Positions 33,616 through 45,899 of a stretch of DNA of 64,000 bases are shown one piece after another. The position numbers and the translations under genes were made by a program. Position 1 is the first letter of the stretch, and the number at the start of each line of letters is the position of its first letter. Origin of the DNA: Liopterus haemorrhoidalis. Its lineage: Eukaryota > Arthropoda > Insecta > Coleoptera > Dytiscidae. The stretch lies in assembly GCA_963971575.1 (NCBI GenBank), contig OZ020625.1:1240001-1304000 (forward strand). Reading direction: 5' to 3'. The notes under the pieces were generated by a model. The model made no database searches, had not been told where the DNA came from, and worked only from the letters and a program-made list of their open reading frames with translations.

Positions 33616-33786
33616 TTCAAAAGTTAGAATGCAGTATTGCTCTTATAGCAAATAGAACCGGTGTCGAATCCACTTTTGTTGTTAGTTTTACAGCAAAAAA
33701 GGAAAGGGCAGAGTCATTGAGAGCACCCATAAGAGAATATGAAAAAAACTACTCCATTTGCCCTGTACTGCATTCTAACTTTTGAA
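33616..33786. mobile_element. 171-bp MITE with 21-bp perfect inverted repeats
   Basis: TTCAAAAGTTAGAATGCAGT at 33616 is exactly mirrored at 33786. The interior is 130 bp without coding signal. Family not identified, and no clear target duplication. Confidence 0.65.
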
Positions 33787-33814
33787 CGGCCAGTTCTTCA
33801 GTTATCCATTTAAA

Positions 33815-33876
33815 TCGGTGTTTCCCAAAGGGCGTGCCGTGGCACATTAGTGTGCCGCGAAATCTTAAAGAAAAAA
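33815..33876 (+). repeat. hAT-like terminus
   Basis: GGTGTTTCCCAAAGGGCGTG CCGTGGCAC followed by TGTGCCGCG is the style of hAT element ends. The element is cut by the H1 insertion that follows. Confidence 0.4.
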
Positions 33877-34331
33877 AATCAGATGTGGCCACCACAGGAC
33901 CGACTGCCATCACAAAGTACTTATTTAATATATGCTGCTTTATCAAAAAATTTCTCAAATAAAAGTTGTTAGTTATTGCTTTTATAGCAACTTTTGTTAA
34001 ATAATTTTTTTCGAAATATTTTTCTGAAATATTCGCAAAAATCTTAAAACCGACACGAGTAAACTCCCATTTCTAGTTAACAGATTTTTACCAAAAGTTG
34101 ATCAACTCGTGCCATTGATATTAAAAGCTTAAATATGAAGTTTCATAAAAATCATTTTAGCCGAATTTGCTCTGACAGACGGACAGACGGAAGGACGGAC
34201 AGACAGATATCATGCTAAAAATAGTCAAAACGTTATGTAGGGACCTCAATTCGTGGAGATCCATCGAAATCTCGAAATGTCAAAATCGGTATGATCACAA
34301 TACCTCCCTTATATATGTTGCCGGTCGGTAA
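33877..34331 (-). mobile_element. H1 element with minimal GTCY tract
   Basis: Complete by both ends (AATCAGATGTGGCCACCACA at the left, TGTTGCCGGTCGGTA at the right) but with only a few GACR units at 34175-34208, against about 136 bp in the copy at 1534. Shows how strongly the tract varies. Confidence 0.65.
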
Positions 34332-34368
34332 AAAGTAACAAAAAATCTCAAAAATTATCATTTATAAG

Positions 34369-34849
34369 CAGGGCTTCGAACCGGAACTGAACCGAAAACC
34401 AAAAAATCGGTTTATTTCGGTTCAGATAATGTTTATGGGAGTAAATCAAAATATAAAATACACTTTATATAAGAATTTTTTTTTTTAACTAATGAACAGA
34501 AAAAAATCGAATTTTTTTAAATTGATAAGTAAAAAAAAAAACCTGCTCATATTATTTCGGGGGGGGGGGGGGGGTATGAACGCCCAGAACCCCCCTCCTT
34601 GGCAACGGCTTTGGTATGATTATTACAAAATAAGGAATAAAATGTTCTTCTAAATTATAGTAGAAGATAAATTTCTAATACAAATAAAAGGATTTAAAAA
34701 TTTACCACTCGGAACAGAACCGAAAACCAAAAACCGAAAAAAAAACGTTATTTTTGCCGGAACGAAAACCGGAACCGAACTGATACATTTTTTTTTTAAT
34801 TGAACCGGAATAAAAACCGAAACGATAAAAATAACGATTCGAAGCCCTA
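34369..34849. mobile_element. hAT MITE (CAGGGCTTCGAACCG family)
   Basis: 481 bp, 8-bp target duplication TTTATAAG at 34361-34368 and 34850-34857. Ends CAGGGCTTCGAACCG and the inverse of TAGGGCTTCGAATCG. The interior has symmetrical CCGAAAACC-rich arms and a central poly-G run at 34560-34574. Confidence 0.8.
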
Positions 34850-34859
34850 TTTATAAGTC

Positions 34860-35140
34860 TTTCATGGACCACTAAAATTTTGCTAAGGACCACCAGTGGT
34901 CCGCGGACCACCGGTTGAGAAACACTAAAGAACTATGTTGATAACATGAGAAATACCTACACCTAAAATTGTTTTTTTTTTTGTATAAGCAGAACTAGAT
35001 TCGTAACTTTTAACCATTAAATGAGGCTTTTGGCAATTTTAACAAAAGCTTCATTCAGTCGTTAAAAAGTGAGCTCGGAGACAATTAAAGAAAATAAAAA
35101 TTCCGTTTAGATCCGCTCAAAAGTTTGAAAGAGATTATAA
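34860..35140. repeat. hAT terminus relic and M13-type MITE
   Basis: 34880-34927 ends GGTCCGCGGACCACCGGTTG AGAAACACT, a hAT-style terminus. 34983-35140 is an M13-type MITE (AGCAGAACTAGATTCGTAAC to GATCCGCTCAAAAGTTTGAA). Confidence 0.5.
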
Positions 35141-35840
35141 GTAATACTACTCCGTGGTTTTAATTAAGATTTTTTGAAAATATTAATCAAATATTTTTTT
35201 TAATCTGTTACTTGTGGTGTCAAATAATGTAAGGCTATTTTTTATCGTACGATTTAGGTGATATATTACTCTTTATTTTCTGAGTTGACAAAGTAAAGTA
35301 GAAATATTGTAATAATGTCAAAAACTTCAGAAAGTTTACTTTAGTTTAGTTTTCACAAAAGTTTTCTTCCAACACGTCACGTGAAAAATCTAGATTTGCT
35401 GAGAATATTAATTTATTTATTTGTCAACTCAAGTTATGGGACCAGTGCTCTCACAACTTTAACTTAAATTTGATATTCTGACTTCCACCACTGAAATATA
35501 ACTAAGTGACTCGCAAAAGAACTTGATTATTTCGCTAGAAATTAGAGCATAACTGAGTACTGTCAAAACCTAAAAGAAACCCTTATACCATCATTGATAT
35601 TTCAAGATTTTAGATTTAGGATGCGCCCCCCCCCGCGTAACTCCTCAAATATTCATACAATTGAAAAAATGCATAGAAAAGAAAAAGTTTGTTTCATTAT
35701 TATAGACAATTTTTGTTATATACGTTTTTGCAGTTAAGTCAATAATAAGGGAGATATTTTAAGTTTTTCTGAAAACTTAAAATAATTTTTTTTTTTTTGA
35801 AAACTGAAACGTGTAGAAACCAAATATGAGACCAAAAAAA
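35141..35840. other. No recognised feature
   Basis: AT-rich; poly-C run near 35626. No gene. Confidence 0.4.
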
Positions 35841-36835
35841 ATTATGTGAAGTGTGAATTTTCACACATTGCAGAGTTGGGCAGGTATATAATAAGTGAAG
35901 GCGGTATTCTGAGTGTGTAGGACAAATTTTGCTTTGTAGTAATCACGGCAAAATGAACGATATTTTTAAATTAATCTATCGTCTGTTAATCTAAGAGCTT
36001 TAAAAACAAATTTTATCTTAAAATTTTTGCTAATTTTAATTCGAATACCTAATACCATTATTTAGATTTCTAAATGCAGTATTTTTTTTATATATAGCAA
36101 GGTTCATTAAGATTTTGAAAATTACGCCTATGGCTTCCATTGGTTGTTTTAAGTCATATGCTCCGCTCCTCTGGTTTCGTATACATGACACATAGAATGA
36201 AAATATAATCCCAACAATTCCAACTGGTTATTAAATTTACGCTCTTAAAAAGTAAATAATTTAAACAAAATAAAAATGAAAAAAAAACAAAATAAAATTG
36301 AAAAAAAACCAAAAATAAAATTTTCTCCTCTGCCTGGGAGCGAACCCTAGTTTGTTTGCTAAAAAAACACAAAAAATGCGTTATTTTCCGAAAACATAAT
36401 CTGATCAAAAATTCCTGTTGTACTATTCCGGTTCACACCAATGTACATTACTTAGATGTTTTCAGATTTTTAGTTTAATCTGGGCTACAAGGTGTGGGAA
36501 AAAAAATGTTTTGCACAATTTTGACAAAAATCGCTTAAAAATAATTTATTTTGCAAAAATAAAATTTTGATCGTTAATCCACGTACTAAGGGCTTTCTAG
36601 ATTTTTCCACGTACTAATTTGATAGCTTCTCAGATTTTTTTTTTCCAATGAGCACATATATTTGTTTATATTTTTAAGAGGATATGTTTTTTAGATGTTT
36701 TAGTATTTTTCCTATGTGCGGGTCGAAGAGTTGTATAAGCATGCCATATTTCAACTCTCTAGGTTTAGCCGTTTGGCTATAATTTTTAACGAACAGACAG
36801 ACAGACAGACAGACGACAAAATAACGGTATAAGGG
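35841..36835 (-). mobile_element. H2 element, 5'-truncated
   Basis: The 3' terminus is at the left (ATGTGAAGTGTGAATTTTCA, then CAGAGTTGGGCAGGTAT) and the GTCY tract near 36793-36822. The last 30 bp of the 5' end are replaced by a hAT fragment at 36836. The tRNA-like cassette near 36328-36355 keeps only the T-arm side (AGGGTTCGCTCCCAGG on the minus strand). Confidence 0.6.
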
Positions 36836-37255
36836 ACTGTTTTGTTGCTGAATTGCATTTGCTAAATCTTCAATTGAAGGTTGGAATTTCGTGCACTTCA
36901 AGCCCAAGCAAGCGCTACTAACTTCATTTGTCAGCCGGTTTCTTTTATTGGTTTTAATATTATTTAACGCGTAAAATAAGGTCTCACAAAAGTACGTAGA
37001 GGGAAAATTTGTGAATAAAGCCATCGCTAGAGTTTTCAAAGTGCTGAAAACTCTAGCGACTGTCCGGTAATCGGTTCCAAGCACTCCAAATTTCCTGTTC
37101 ATAGTGGTACACTTTTTCATTCTCCATACAATTTCTTCTAGATTGTCAAATTTGGACCTCAAGTCGATAAAAACTTGAGGCCACGATGCGTGTCACCCAA
37201 AATGTCTTGGCGTGTCACTCGTGACACGCGTGTCATAGGTTCGCCATCACTGGGT
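36836..37255 (-). pseudogene. hAT transposase C-terminal fragment with 5' terminus
   Basis: Minus-strand translation from 37162 gives RSKFDNLEEIVWRMKKCT, then FPSTYFCETLFYALNNIKTN, RNRLTNEVSSACLGLKCTKF and PSIEDLANAIQQQ, matching the hATC dimerisation end of ZBED/GTF2IRD2-like transposases. To the right is a hAT terminus, whose inverse begins CAGTGATGGCGAACCTATGA. The 5' end is joined directly to the C-terminal coding part, so the middle is deleted. Confidence 0.65.
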
Positions 37256-37766
37256 TAGATTATGCCATAGACCAGCGATTGAGAAACACTGGTTTAGACT
37301 GCTCTGATTCTTCCATGGAAATAGATTCTCCCCAGAATTTTTTACCACGGCCCTTTTTATGTGTAACATTCTAGATTTTAATTGTATTAAATTAAATAGG
37401 ATAATATGATCGTGTTGTTTGTTGTTTGTTGTTTATACTATCAACAATATTAAATTTAACGAGTGTTATTTGATATTTTCGAAATGTCAGTCAATATAGG
37501 ATCCATGTGAGGTCGATACCGTTTATAAAATATGTATTTACCGTGGAGATGGAAGGGAAGCAATTGGCTTTGCATCTTGTATTTCAATTTACCTCTCCTT
37601 TAACCCTTTCAGACAAGTCTTTGAAGTGAGAGTATGATATTAGTAGAGTTAGTATTTGCTACATTTCACCCAGCAATTTACTCTTTATAAACTATCGCAG
37701 CACTATTCCAATTACTTTAATTAAATATCAATGAAAATCTATATTAATAACGCTGCAATCATTTTT
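37256..37766. other. No recognised feature
   Basis: AT-rich; a second hAT-style phrase, CCAGCGATTGAGAAACACTG, lies at about 37272. No gene. Confidence 0.4.
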
Positions 37767-37813
37767 AGGGTTTTGTAGGTATGACCAAAAAACCCTTATA
37801 CCGTCATTTTGTC

Positions 37814-37863
<50 letters not shown>

Positions 37864-39122
37864 TCGGTAAAAATTGTAGCCAAACGGCTAAACCTAGAGA
37901 GTTGAAATTTGGCATGCTTACACAACTCTTTGACCCGCACATAAGAAAAATACTAAAACATCTAAATAACATTCCCCCCTAAAAATATAAACCATATGAC
38001 AAACTTTCTGGTGACAGTGAACAGTCTATAATCTACAGTGCATAAGCTATTGATTTAAGAGCTCTGAATGCGGCTTATGCCGGAAACGTACGACCCGAAT
38101 TTTTGATCAGATTGTCTATTTGAAAAAAATTAGACAGTTCTTGTGTTTTTCACAAAATTAATTATTTTTTTAATTCAAGTTTAAATTATGGCTAATAATG
38201 TTATGGATTTATTGTATTTATAATTAAGATAGTGCGTGTCTTTTTAGGGTTTTGTAGGTATGACCAAAAAACCCTTATACCGTCATTTTGTCGTCTGTCT
38301 GTCTGTCTGTTCGGTTAAAATTGTAGCCAAACGGCTAAACCTAGAGAGTTGAAATTTGGCATGCTTACACAACTCTTTGACCCGCACATAAGAAAAATAC
38401 TAAAACATCTAAAAAACATTCCCCCCTAAAAATATAAACAAATATATTTTTTTTAAATTCTGATTAGGGTATCAAATGAAAGCCCTTAGTACGTGGATTA
38501 ACGATCAAATTTTTATTTTTGCAAAATAAATTATTTTGATGCGATTTTTGCCAAAATTGTGCAAAAAAAATTTTGTCCCACACCCTGTAGCCCAGATGGT
38601 TTAAACTAAAAATCTAAAAAAATTCTAAGTAATGTATATTGGTGTGAACCGAAATAGTACAACAGGAATTTTTGATCAGATTATGTTTTTGGAAAATAAC
38701 GCATTTTTTGTGGTTTTTGGTTCACAAAGTACAAAAGTTATACCAATGTAAGACACTCACATGCAAGGCGTGCGATAGCGTAATGGGTTAGAGCACTGGT
38801 GTCGTAAGCTAAAATGCGCTGGAAAACGAAGGGTTTCGAGTTCGAGTACGGAGTGAATTTTTTTTTCATTTTTATTATGTTGAAATTATTTTGTCAAAAA
38901 TCTAGTTGTATTTTGACAAATGTTGTATTTAATTTTTAAGAGCGTAAATTTAATAACCAGTCTTATTATATGATTAACAGACGATAAATTATTTTAAAAA
39001 TATCGTTCATTTTGGCGTGATTACTACAAAGTAAAATTTGTCCTACACACTCAGCATACCGCCTTCACTTATTATATACCTGCGAAACCCTGAAATGTGT
39101 GAATATTCACACTTCACATCAA
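37767..39122 (+). mobile_element. Composite: H2 5' end, captured block, and full H2
   Basis: 37767-37990 is an H2 5' part with a GTCT tract at 37812-37863, cut after ATATAAAC. 37991-38245 is a block holding the right end of the piggyBac-like MITE and H2-like text. A second H2, 38246-39122, then runs to the full 3' terminus. The block and its junction with the second H2 recur at 61240-61491, so they have moved or been duplicated together. Confidence 0.55.
38764..38855 (+). repeat. tRNA-like cassette, type a
   Basis: GATAGCGTAATGGGTTAGAG CAC gives a full A-box (TAGCGTAATGG) and D-arm look; GAGTTCGAGTAC gives 9 of 11 B-box positions. The intervening CGTAAGCTAAAATGCGCTGG is longer than a normal tRNA anticodon arm. 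Confidence 0.5.
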
Positions 39123-39586
39123 TTTTTATTTTAGTTCAAAATAGTTACAGCCTTGGATAAATGTAACATCACACAAGTTGTAACAAGTACAAAATTTTTC
39201 GTCCTATTCTGAGAAACTTTTTGTAAAGAAAACCTTTTTTTGTTTGAACCCTTGTCTTACGAAAGTATATATGACAGTAGTGGATAGTTGGTAGCCCTTA
39301 TTGTTGTGGACAATACTAGAAGGTTGGCAACCGTGCTTCACATATTTAGTGAGCTGTTAGCAGTCATACACCGTATTCCAGACAGACAAACATCCCTGCT
39401 ATTTTCAAATACGGGTTATATTTGGAATTCATATACTTATTCCTATTGCATTGTTAATATTCAGCCGTTAAAGTATTAACACAATTATAGAGCAGTTGTT
39501 CTTAAACAGTGTGTTCCAGGCACTAACCTGGGGGGGGGGCATCTTGAAAAACGATAGAGCCGTTTTGACTGTCTCCATTACGAGGG
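39123..39586. other. No recognised feature
   Basis: AT-rich with a poly-G run near 39530. No gene. Confidence 0.4.
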
Positions 39587-39740
39587 TTGCCATTTATATT
39601 TCGGGATTTGAGATCGAACAATTATTTATCAACAAAAGTGACTTTAATATTTTTTAAAATATTCTCCATAAAGATCAATACACTTTTGCACGAGTTTGAA
39701 CCAATTTTCGAAGCGCTTTTTCTACTCCGATTGTGGCTTT
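39587..39740 (-). pseudogene. mariner transposase C-terminus relic
   Basis: Minus strand gives KRFENWFKLVQKCIDLYGEY FKK, the mariner tail, followed by stops. Related to the relics at 13030 and 46925. Confidence 0.55.
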
Positions 39741-41157
39741 TTCACTGCGATTGGCGCAGTAGAACACGAAACAGTGGCCCCCCCTAAGACGGAAGGAAAT
39801 AATAATATTAGTTTGTATTTCTGAAGCGAGGACCTTTTTTTTAGATCATTACTTGAAATTTAGAAGTGTGAACTTTATTCATAATTTAAATAATTTTGTC
39901 TTCCGCCCCCCCAACAAAAATTCCTGGGTGTGCCACTGAAACTAAATGATTTTTATTGTAGTAAAAACAAGTTATTATTCTTATAATTTATGAGTTATTT
40001 AAATTAATAACTGGTGGAATTAGCGAACGAAACTGGTGATTATATTGACTTACAGATCGCAGAATTCCGCTTGCTGTTCGTTTAGAGAACTGACATAGAG
40101 TCGATTATAATCACAAAGTAAACAGGTTGATTGGTGAATCTCAGCAGTTACGTTCGCTAAAGTCGCCCAATATTCCGCGAGTGTCAGAATATTGAGCCAG
40201 TTTAGCGAAACAATCAATTGATGGTTCGGCAACCATCTTGATGACGTGGTTTCTGAAGTTAAAAAATTGACGCTGAGAATTTTTGTGTTTTTATATTAAA
40301 TTTACTAATTTTTTAATGGTACAATTACATAATTGTACCTCGCCTACGGCTCGGGTAGTAAACTTCATACTCGTGGAATATAGCCACCATTATATGCTTG
40401 TTAAATAAAATACTATTCTCCACGACTACTATAGAATTTACCAGTTCTAAAACCAATTTTGACTACAGAAAGTTAATATTCTAACACAAGAGTTGGAATG
40501 TTATTCTAAAGCACTTATCTTTTTATGCATTTTGCGTGTATTTCATTCCATCACTTGTTATGGAATAACTATTCCATGCTTGTTGTCTTATGTTTTTGTA
40601 GGGTTACATTAAGATATATATTAAATAAATGCAACATAACTTCCTAACCTAAAAAAGTGGCCGATGTGCGGCAAATTAAATTAAAATTAAACAAATAATA
40701 AATAAAATAAATTAGTTTAATTAATTTGTTATGTAATATAAATTATTTATTAAGATAAAATGTTTGTTAAAATAATTATTTGTTATTTTTTTTTCTTTCT
40801 GGTGGTCATGGAGAAAGTAGGGTCTGTGACTCGGTTGGAATGAGAAAATTCGATGCTCGATGTTCCACTCGCATCGAATTTTCTCATTCCAACCTTGTTA
40901 CAGAATATACTTTTCTTCTCTAGTTTAAGGTCTTCTCGGACCAGTATATATAATTCCATATCTCCTAGGTGGAGCATAGTCCCTACAAACTGCCCCCACT
41001 ATCAAAGAGGGGGCAGTAAATTTATGAAAAAAATATAAAATATATAATGCATTATTAAATTTTTGAAAGACGTAAAAATTTAAGATATGAGATATTTCTA
41101 CTAAGAATCTGTGGAAAAGTGGACGGTATTGGCGAGACTACAACCCCCCCTTCTTTT
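39741..41157. other. Unassigned DNA with a perfect hairpin
   Basis: No gene. Contains the 24-bp perfect hairpin at 40833-40894 and AT-rich flanks. A TCGCCTACGGCTCGGGTAGT patch near 40340 is unlike its surroundings. Confidence 0.4.
40833..40894. repeat. Perfect 24-bp inverted repeat with 14-nt loop
   Basis: GGTTGGAATGAGAAAATTCG ATGC is followed after 14 nt by its exact reverse complement. The 62-nt fold would be fully paired apart from the loop. No larger inverted repeat surrounds it. Confidence 0.85.
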
Positions 41158-41400
41158 ATAATAATAATAATAATAATATTTATTAATCCTGTAAATACAA
41201 GACTGCATGTAGGATATACCTACATGAATTTATAATTTGACACAGATTTTGATAAGTAAAACAAGTTATACAATTGATAAAACAATAAAATCATACATTA
41301 AATTACCCAAAATCAATGTTGCCCATTGGCATGACTACACCAGTCCTTACAAGATTTTAAAAATTCATTAATTGAGTATACACAATGCTCTATAAGAAAT
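41158..41400 (-). mobile_element. LINE or SINE 3' tail
   Basis: Read on the minus strand, the sequence ends AATAAATATT(ATT)n, like the tail inserted at 43648-43741 (CAATAAATTTATATCATT(ATT)n). The upstream limit is uncertain and no coding part is visible. Confidence 0.4.
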
Positions 41401-41611
41401 ACCTTAATCTTACCATTAGGCTACGCCTGAACATAAATAATGCAACTAGATCTAGCTGACCAGTTTCGAAATATTTTATTTCTTCATCAGAGCTACACAA
41501 ATAAAAATATAATTTGAAGAACTGATGCAGATTAAAAAATATATCTGATCTAATAACGTACGTCGAGATTCTCGCAAAAAAGACTGGACATATTTTCATG
41601 TAATTTAATAA

Positions 41612-42199
41612 TACCCTTTTCACACTAGATCTTTAAGACGAGTGAACTTAAAGTTCACCGATGTTTAAGATCGGTATGCTTTCACACTTGATGTTTAAAT
41701 CTCTGGTGCTGTCATCAGCTACAGTAATTTTGTCCTTAAGTTACCGTCATGAAATTACCAGTTTTGAACTGTCTGCGCAGACGCACATTTTGAATTATTA
41801 TAAACAATTAAGAATATTTCATTTCATTCTACAATAAAGAATATATTACACCTGTATTAACATGTAAGTCGATACATTTTATCTCAATTATTGTAGCTCT
41901 GTATTTTATTAAACACATTATTAAAATAAATAATTTTATTATAACAATAAGTATAAACTTCTTATAACGTCGATATAATACAGTATTCTTGTTTATGATA
42001 ATATAAAATGTTGACAGCACAAATTCAAGGAGTATTTTTTTATAATAGCAATTAAGTTGGCAATGCGTACGAAATTTAAGACGCAGATCTCTGTCTTAAA
42101 CATCGCTTGTGTTTAAACGAGGCCATACGGTTTCACATTAGCGTTTAAAGATACATTCACTTTAACATCCGATCTTAAAGATCTAGTGTGAAAAGGGTA
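41612..42199 (-). mobile_element. PIF/Harbinger-like MITE, copy C
   Basis: 588 bp in inverted orientation relative to copies A and B, flanked by TAA (41609-41611 and 42200-42202). Ends TACCCTTTTCACACTAGATC on both sides. Over much of its length it is nearly identical to copy A, implying recent spread. Confidence 0.8.
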
Positions 42200-42202
42200 T
42201 AA

Positions 42203-43278
42203 GATGATGACAAGTAAAACCAGGATTCAAACATAAGCAATATGGCTTCTCGAAATTTTCATTCTAAAGGGGTGTTATGGGGTTAAAATTGTTAACTGAA
42301 AAATGCTTTTCTCTTGTCACAATCATTTATTACTTTGCGTAAATTCTAAACGAACTATAGTTTACCAAAAACCACCCAACCTCCTTAAATTCTGCCGTCT
42401 GTTTGTTTTTTCAAAGCCCTAAATTTCATGCATACAAATTTTATTGTTTTATTTAAAATATTTTTTTTTAATAATACATGGCACGATATTGCAATATATA
42501 TTATTTTAAAATGTAACATTAAGTATTTGGTCGTTTATATCACATCGTTTTTACATTTATTTAAAATGTTCCGCATAAAAATGTACAGCACGTCTCTTCC
42601 AAAACAAACAAAAATAACTAATTCTTTCTTAATGGCTCTGATCTTTTTTTAAACCGCAATCTATAAAAATATAGATTTGGATGTTTTCTTTCTGACATAT
42701 GCTGTATAATAACACCGTAGACCAGTGATTCACAACCGGTGTTTCGAAGTAGAGAAGGAACAAGTTATGTCGCGGGAGAATCAGTCCAAAAGAATCAAAA
42801 TTTATGTAACAATTCATAACGCACTAATTTCCTTAGCTGTAAACGATGCCTTGCATGTTAAAACTATCTACTTAACGCACAGTGCACAGTCTACTAATTT
42901 AAAGAGCTCTAAACGAAGATTTACACTATGTATTACAAATCGTGTATAAAAATTAATATTTTTTCCCGTTTCAGGAATGAATATATTTTAAAGAGATAAA
43001 ATGTAAAAATTTGCGTGTTTTGTGTTGTATAATTATTGTTCTCATCGTTAACATGAATTTCGCGTGATTTTTAACAAAAATCATCAGAGATAATACCATT
43101 TTTACATCGCGTGAAAAGCAAATACGTATAATTTTTAAATATCTACCTGATGGGATATACTTAATTTATCAGAACACGATATTTTTCTATAAATACAAAA
43201 CGATGATTCTCATAGATTCTTTTTGACTATTGTCAGGAAATAGTTGATAGGTAAAATGTAATTTTACCATAAATAAAA
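42203..43278. other. No recognised gene; hAT-like phrases
   Basis: 42205-42310 shares ACCAGGATTCAAACATAAGC-type text with the hAT element at 31491. CCAGTGATTCACAACCGGTG near 42721 looks like a hAT terminus. 42840-42915 resembles part of the piggyBac-like MITE. Confidence 0.4.
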
Positions 43279-43812
43279 AATCAGCTGTGGCCACCACAGG
43301 ACCAACCGCCATTACAAAGTACTTGTATAAAATACATTCTAGCAGCAGAGTAGAAATAACTTGGTCTAATATTTTCTAACAGAGATATTATTTATCATGA
43401 CCATGGACGTTACATGTAAGTATGAAAAAATAGATATTTTCGAAAAAAAATTCAAATTTTTTTCGTTTCATCAAAAAATGTCTCAAATTAAAGTTGTTAG
43501 TTATTGTTTTATAGCAACTTTTGTTAAATACATTTTTTCGAAATATTTTTCTGTTAAATATTCGCAAAAATTTTAAATCGACACGAGTAAACTCTCATTT
43601 TTAGTCAATCGATTTTTACCAAAAGTTGATCAATTCGTGCAATTGATGTCAAAAAGTCTAAAATGTTTAAATGTTTTTGACTGACTAGAAACAAGTTTGT
43701 ATTGTAATATGGTCAATAAATTTATATCATTATTATTATTAAAAGCTTAAATATGAAGTTTCATAAAAAACCTTTTAGGCGAATTTGCTTTGCACCTGTA
43801 CACAGACAGACG

Positions 43813-43875
<63 letters not shown>

Positions 43876-44320
43876 GGACGGACAGACAGACAGACAGACA
43901 GACGGACAGACAGACATCATGCTAAAAATAGTGAAAACGTTATGTAGGGACCTCAATTCGTGGAGATCCATCGAAATCTCGAAATGTCAAAATCGGTATG
44001 ATCACAATACCTCCCTTATTAGGGTGACCATTTTCTTAAGAAGGCAATGCGGGACGGAGCAAAAAAAAAAGGTCCTCATCTCCCAAATCCAAGTGAAGAG
44101 CAAAAAAAAAGGTCCTCACCTCCCAAATCCAAATGAAGAGCAAAAAAAAAGTCCTCATCTCCCAAAATCCAAGTGAAGAGCAAAAAAAAAGGTCTTCACC
44201 TCCCAAATCCAAGTGAAGAGCAAAAAAAGGTCCTCACCTCCCAAATCCAAAATTCGGGACAAAATGTTAAAATGCGGGACGAATAGTCACTCTATCCCTT
44301 ATATATGTTGGCGGTCGGTA
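43279..44320 (-). mobile_element. H1 element with two nested insertions
   Basis: Both H1 ends are present (AATCAGCTGTGGCCACCACA and GTTGGCGGTCGGTA). A LINE-like tail interrupts it at 43648-43741 and a hAT MITE at 44020-44294. The GACR tract spans about 43800-43917. Confidence 0.65.
44020..44294 (+). mobile_element. hAT MITE with internal tandem units (TAGGGTGACC family)
   Basis: 275 bp, ends TAGGGTGACCATT and the inverse of TAGAGTGACTATT, with an exact 8-bp target duplication TCCCTTAT (44012-44019 and 44295-44302). The interior is tandem units of about 44 bp (GGTCCTCACCTCCCAAATCC AAGTGAAGAGC plus an A-run). Confidence 0.8.
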
Positions 44321-44410
44321 AAAACAGAACGGTAAAATATTAGACCAATGTCAAATAATAAGCTGTTAAAGTTAGTTATATTAACTACAAAAGTCATCCT
44401 TGAAGACCTG
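44321..44410. repeat. Right half of the H1 target repeat
   Basis: GAACGGTAAAATATTAGACC onward matches 6641-6732. The left half is not found before this H1 copy. Confidence 0.5.
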
Positions 44411-45483
44411 ATATATCCTACGAAATCCAAAAAAATATTTAAAATAAAACAGAATTTCTTATGTCACTACAAATTTCTTTTTCAAAATGTTCCCAATAGG
44501 GCAGTAAACTTTAAAATTATAATACAAACTCTTTTTTAACCCTAAAAGAGTGTATTTTTCATAAATATAACATGTAATATTTTTCCAGTCTCATCACTTT
44601 CAAATGCGCAGGATACTAATAAATCAGTTGTTTCAGAGCGAATCTCCGGTCCCCCCCTCGGCTAAGGGATCACGGGGGGGGGGGGGTGAAGGGAGGAGAG
44701 TCTGCCGGTGACAGATGTCGAGGTACATGGTCAAGGCTCATGGCTGACAAGTTAACATTTGGTCCAGATGCCCATGATTCATAGGTTTTTTAATTAACAT
44801 GGAAAAAATGTCAAAAAATGTTATACACATTCATGATTTAAAAAATATTTATAAATATAGAGACTTGATCAGAATAATTCCAAAACTATTTCCTCAGACT
44901 GCTAGACATCTAGACCAGCGATTCTTAAACTGTGGTCCGCGAAACTCTGGGGGTCCGCGAAACAATTTTGATATTAACGTTACATCCCCCAACTTTTCGC
45001 TTTAATTCAAATAACTCATTGAATAAAAATCCTACATGGTCAAGACTTTTTGTATTTTTTGTTACCTAACTAGTTATTGACATAACTAAACAATAATTAG
45101 GAAAAATTTAATTTTTATTCAGCTGCAAATTATTTACAGAAAACTTATTATAATTTTTAACTTTTTGATACTACAGAATATAGTGGGGGAAAAAAATAAG
45201 AGACAGTGATAAATTTTATACCTTCCACCTCTTATTACTTTTCATTGCCAACTTAAAAATTTTTAGGTTCAGATGGCAGACAACAATTTGGTTATAGTAA
45301 ACCAATTTATAAATATTGTTTAATTGTGCTAAGTCTATATTTAATTATATGATCTAAATAAACTTCTTATCAACTTAATAAACTACTAAAAGTTAAGTTG
45401 TAAACAAAAACTAAAAAGTTTGTGTTGGTACGACTGAAAAGTACAGAACTGTCATCCAAAACTACCTTCGGTCAAATTTTTGA
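44411..45483. other. No gene; hAT terminus near 44917
   Basis: CCAGCGATTCTTAAACTGTG GTCCGCG near 44917 is a hAT-style end. A poly-G run lies at 44674. No coding sequence supported. Confidence 0.4.
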
Positions 45484-45545
45484 TTGCCTTCACTTATTAT
45501 ATACCTGCGAAACCAAGCAATGTGTGAAAATTCACACTTCAAATC
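45484..45545 (+). mobile_element. Isolated H2 3' terminus
   Basis: GCCTTCACTTATTATATACC TGCGAAACC followed by GTGTGAAAATTCACACTTCA; nothing else of H2 remains. Confidence 0.55.
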
Positions 45546-45899
45546 TTTTTTTTATTTATGGTAAAATCACTCCATTTTACTTGTATCATATATTTATCAA
45601 TATTCGATAACAAATTTCAATAGACTTTCCATAGAAAGCTTAATACGAGAAATTTATCTAATAGTGTAATACATCATTTTTATCGTGACCTAAAATATTT
45701 CCCTGAAGCCAACCCTGGATGTTAAGGGCATCTACTTATCTACATATTGTGTGCCCTTATCATATGATAAAAAAAATCAATATTGTTATAAGGATTAAAT
45801 TTTTAAAAGAATATTTCTACGTATAAGATATTAAGGATAACTAGGCCGAAACATTACCATGAACGACTACAATTATTTTTATTATTATTATTATTTATT

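Noticed and set aside
36674..37162. A single 162-residue protein
   Set aside because: The right part is a hAT transposase tail, while the left part runs into the GTCY tract of an H2 element; the frame is a chance fusion across an element junction.
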